A DNA stretch of 6,825 bases, from contig JAOZMN010000153.1 in NCBI GenBank assembly GCA_029934265.1, positions 1 to 6,825 on the forward strand, given 5' to 3'. The translations under genes were made by a program, and so were the position numbers. The number at the start of each line of letters is the position of its first letter. Position 1 is the first letter of the stretch. This stretch comes from Bacteroidales bacterium (lineage in GTDB: Bacteria; Bacteroidota; Bacteroidia; Bacteroidales; JAADGE01). The notes under the pieces were generated by a model. The model was not told where the DNA came from, did not search any database, and worked only from the letters and a program-made list of their open reading frames with translations. Shown in pieces: positions 6,442 to 6,825 of this stretch.

Positions 6442-6825
6442 CTATTTCTTTTCCAATTTTTGAAGTTTTTTTATAAGTTTTCGTTCTTTATCGCTTATGT
6501 TTTTCGGAAGTCTGTAATTTAGAGTAACATACATATCGCCGAAACCCGAACTGCCATAAATCGGCATTCCTAAACCTCTTACTCGAAAAGTGTTTCCGGT
6601 TCTCACACCTTGTGGAGCTGTGATATTTATTTCGCCTTTGAGCGTATTTATTTTTATTTTTTCGCCAAGCATTACAGAGTAGATACTACATAAAGTACTG
6701 CAATATAAATTGTTACCGTCTCTGCGAAATTCCGGATTTTCTTTTATGATTATTCTGACATATAAATCTCCTCGTTTTCCTGCATATTTACTTTTTTTAC
6801 CTTTGCCGGGAATTTTAAGAATTTT
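6442..6825 (-). CDS. DnaJ-family co-chaperone, C-terminal part (cut by window edge)
   Basis: The reading frame is open from the right edge to a TAG at 6444-6442, giving 127 residues without the true start. An internal ATG at 6672 is not the start, because homology continues upstream of it. The visible part is the substrate-binding C-terminal region of Hsp40 proteins, which deliver clients to DnaK and stimulate its ATPase. The segment KIPGKGKKSKYAGKRGDLYV leads into the second beta-barrel domain (GNNLYC, then LGEKIKINTLKGEINITAPQ, RTGNTFRVRGLGMPIYG, FGDMYVTLNYRLPKNISDKE). The GMP-x-YG...FGD(L/M)YV pattern near the end resembles class B (CbpA-like, no zinc finger) proteins of Bacteroidota more than class A DnaJ. 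The J domain and any zinc-finger region lie outside the window, so class and gene name stay open. It converges on ddl, with the palindromic element between the two stop codons. Confidence 0.85.
   Translation of the reverse strand, partial: KILKIPGKGKKSKYAGKRGDLYVRIIIKENPEFRRDGNNLYCSTLCSIYSVMLGEKIKINTLKGEINITAPQGVRTGNTFRVRGLGMPIYGSSGFGDMYVTLNYRLPKNISDKERKLIKKLQKLEKK

Noticed and set aside
6442..6672. A separate 76-residue small protein starting at the internal ATG at 6672
   Set aside because: The frame stays open to the window edge and the upstream residues (GDLYVRI, FRRDGNNLYC) continue the DnaJ C-terminal domain, so this is only the end of a longer gene.

Overview
The window looks like chromosomal DNA from a low-GC member of the Bacteroidota. 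Four things point there: the lineage-type promoter (TTTG, then TAnnTTTG), the absence of clear Shine-Dalgarno sequences, the short NusA that ends soon after its KH domains, and the very long Lys/Glu-rich N-terminus of IF2 carrying GKIDL-type motifs. This assignment rests on reading motifs, not on a search.

Layout from left to right. Bases 1-145 are non-coding and hold an A-tract, a good promoter and a small GC-rich leader hairpin. Three genes then run on the + strand in the classic order rimP (146-616), nusA (676-1926) and infB (2058-5039). They cover 30S subunit maturation, transcription elongation/termination control and translation initiation. The 131-base nusA-infB gap holds a 13-base palindrome and two competing stem possibilities just ahead of the infB start. 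The 239-base infB-ddl gap holds a long inverted repeat with identical 15-base arms, and a second dyad overlapping a promoter-like element. Next comes ddl (5279-6268, + strand), D-alanine--D-alanine ligase for peptidoglycan synthesis. The last gene enters from the right edge on the minus strand (6825-6442): the C-terminal part of a DnaJ-family co-chaperone, convergent with ddl.

The most unusual structure is a palindrome of about 181 bases (6250-6430) between ddl and the dnaJ-family gene. Both arms share one centre of symmetry. The left arm runs into ddl, so the last residues and the stop codon of the ligase are encoded by the repeat. The right arm ends 11 bases short of the dnaJ stop. It looks like a MITE or giant REP-like element without an ORF, lodged between convergent genes.

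The protein-coding genes themselves are ordinary, intact housekeeping genes. I found no tRNA, rRNA, CRISPR array or transposase gene. I see no sign of a wholly new multi-gene system; the interest lies in the non-coding palindromes and their effect on gene ends.
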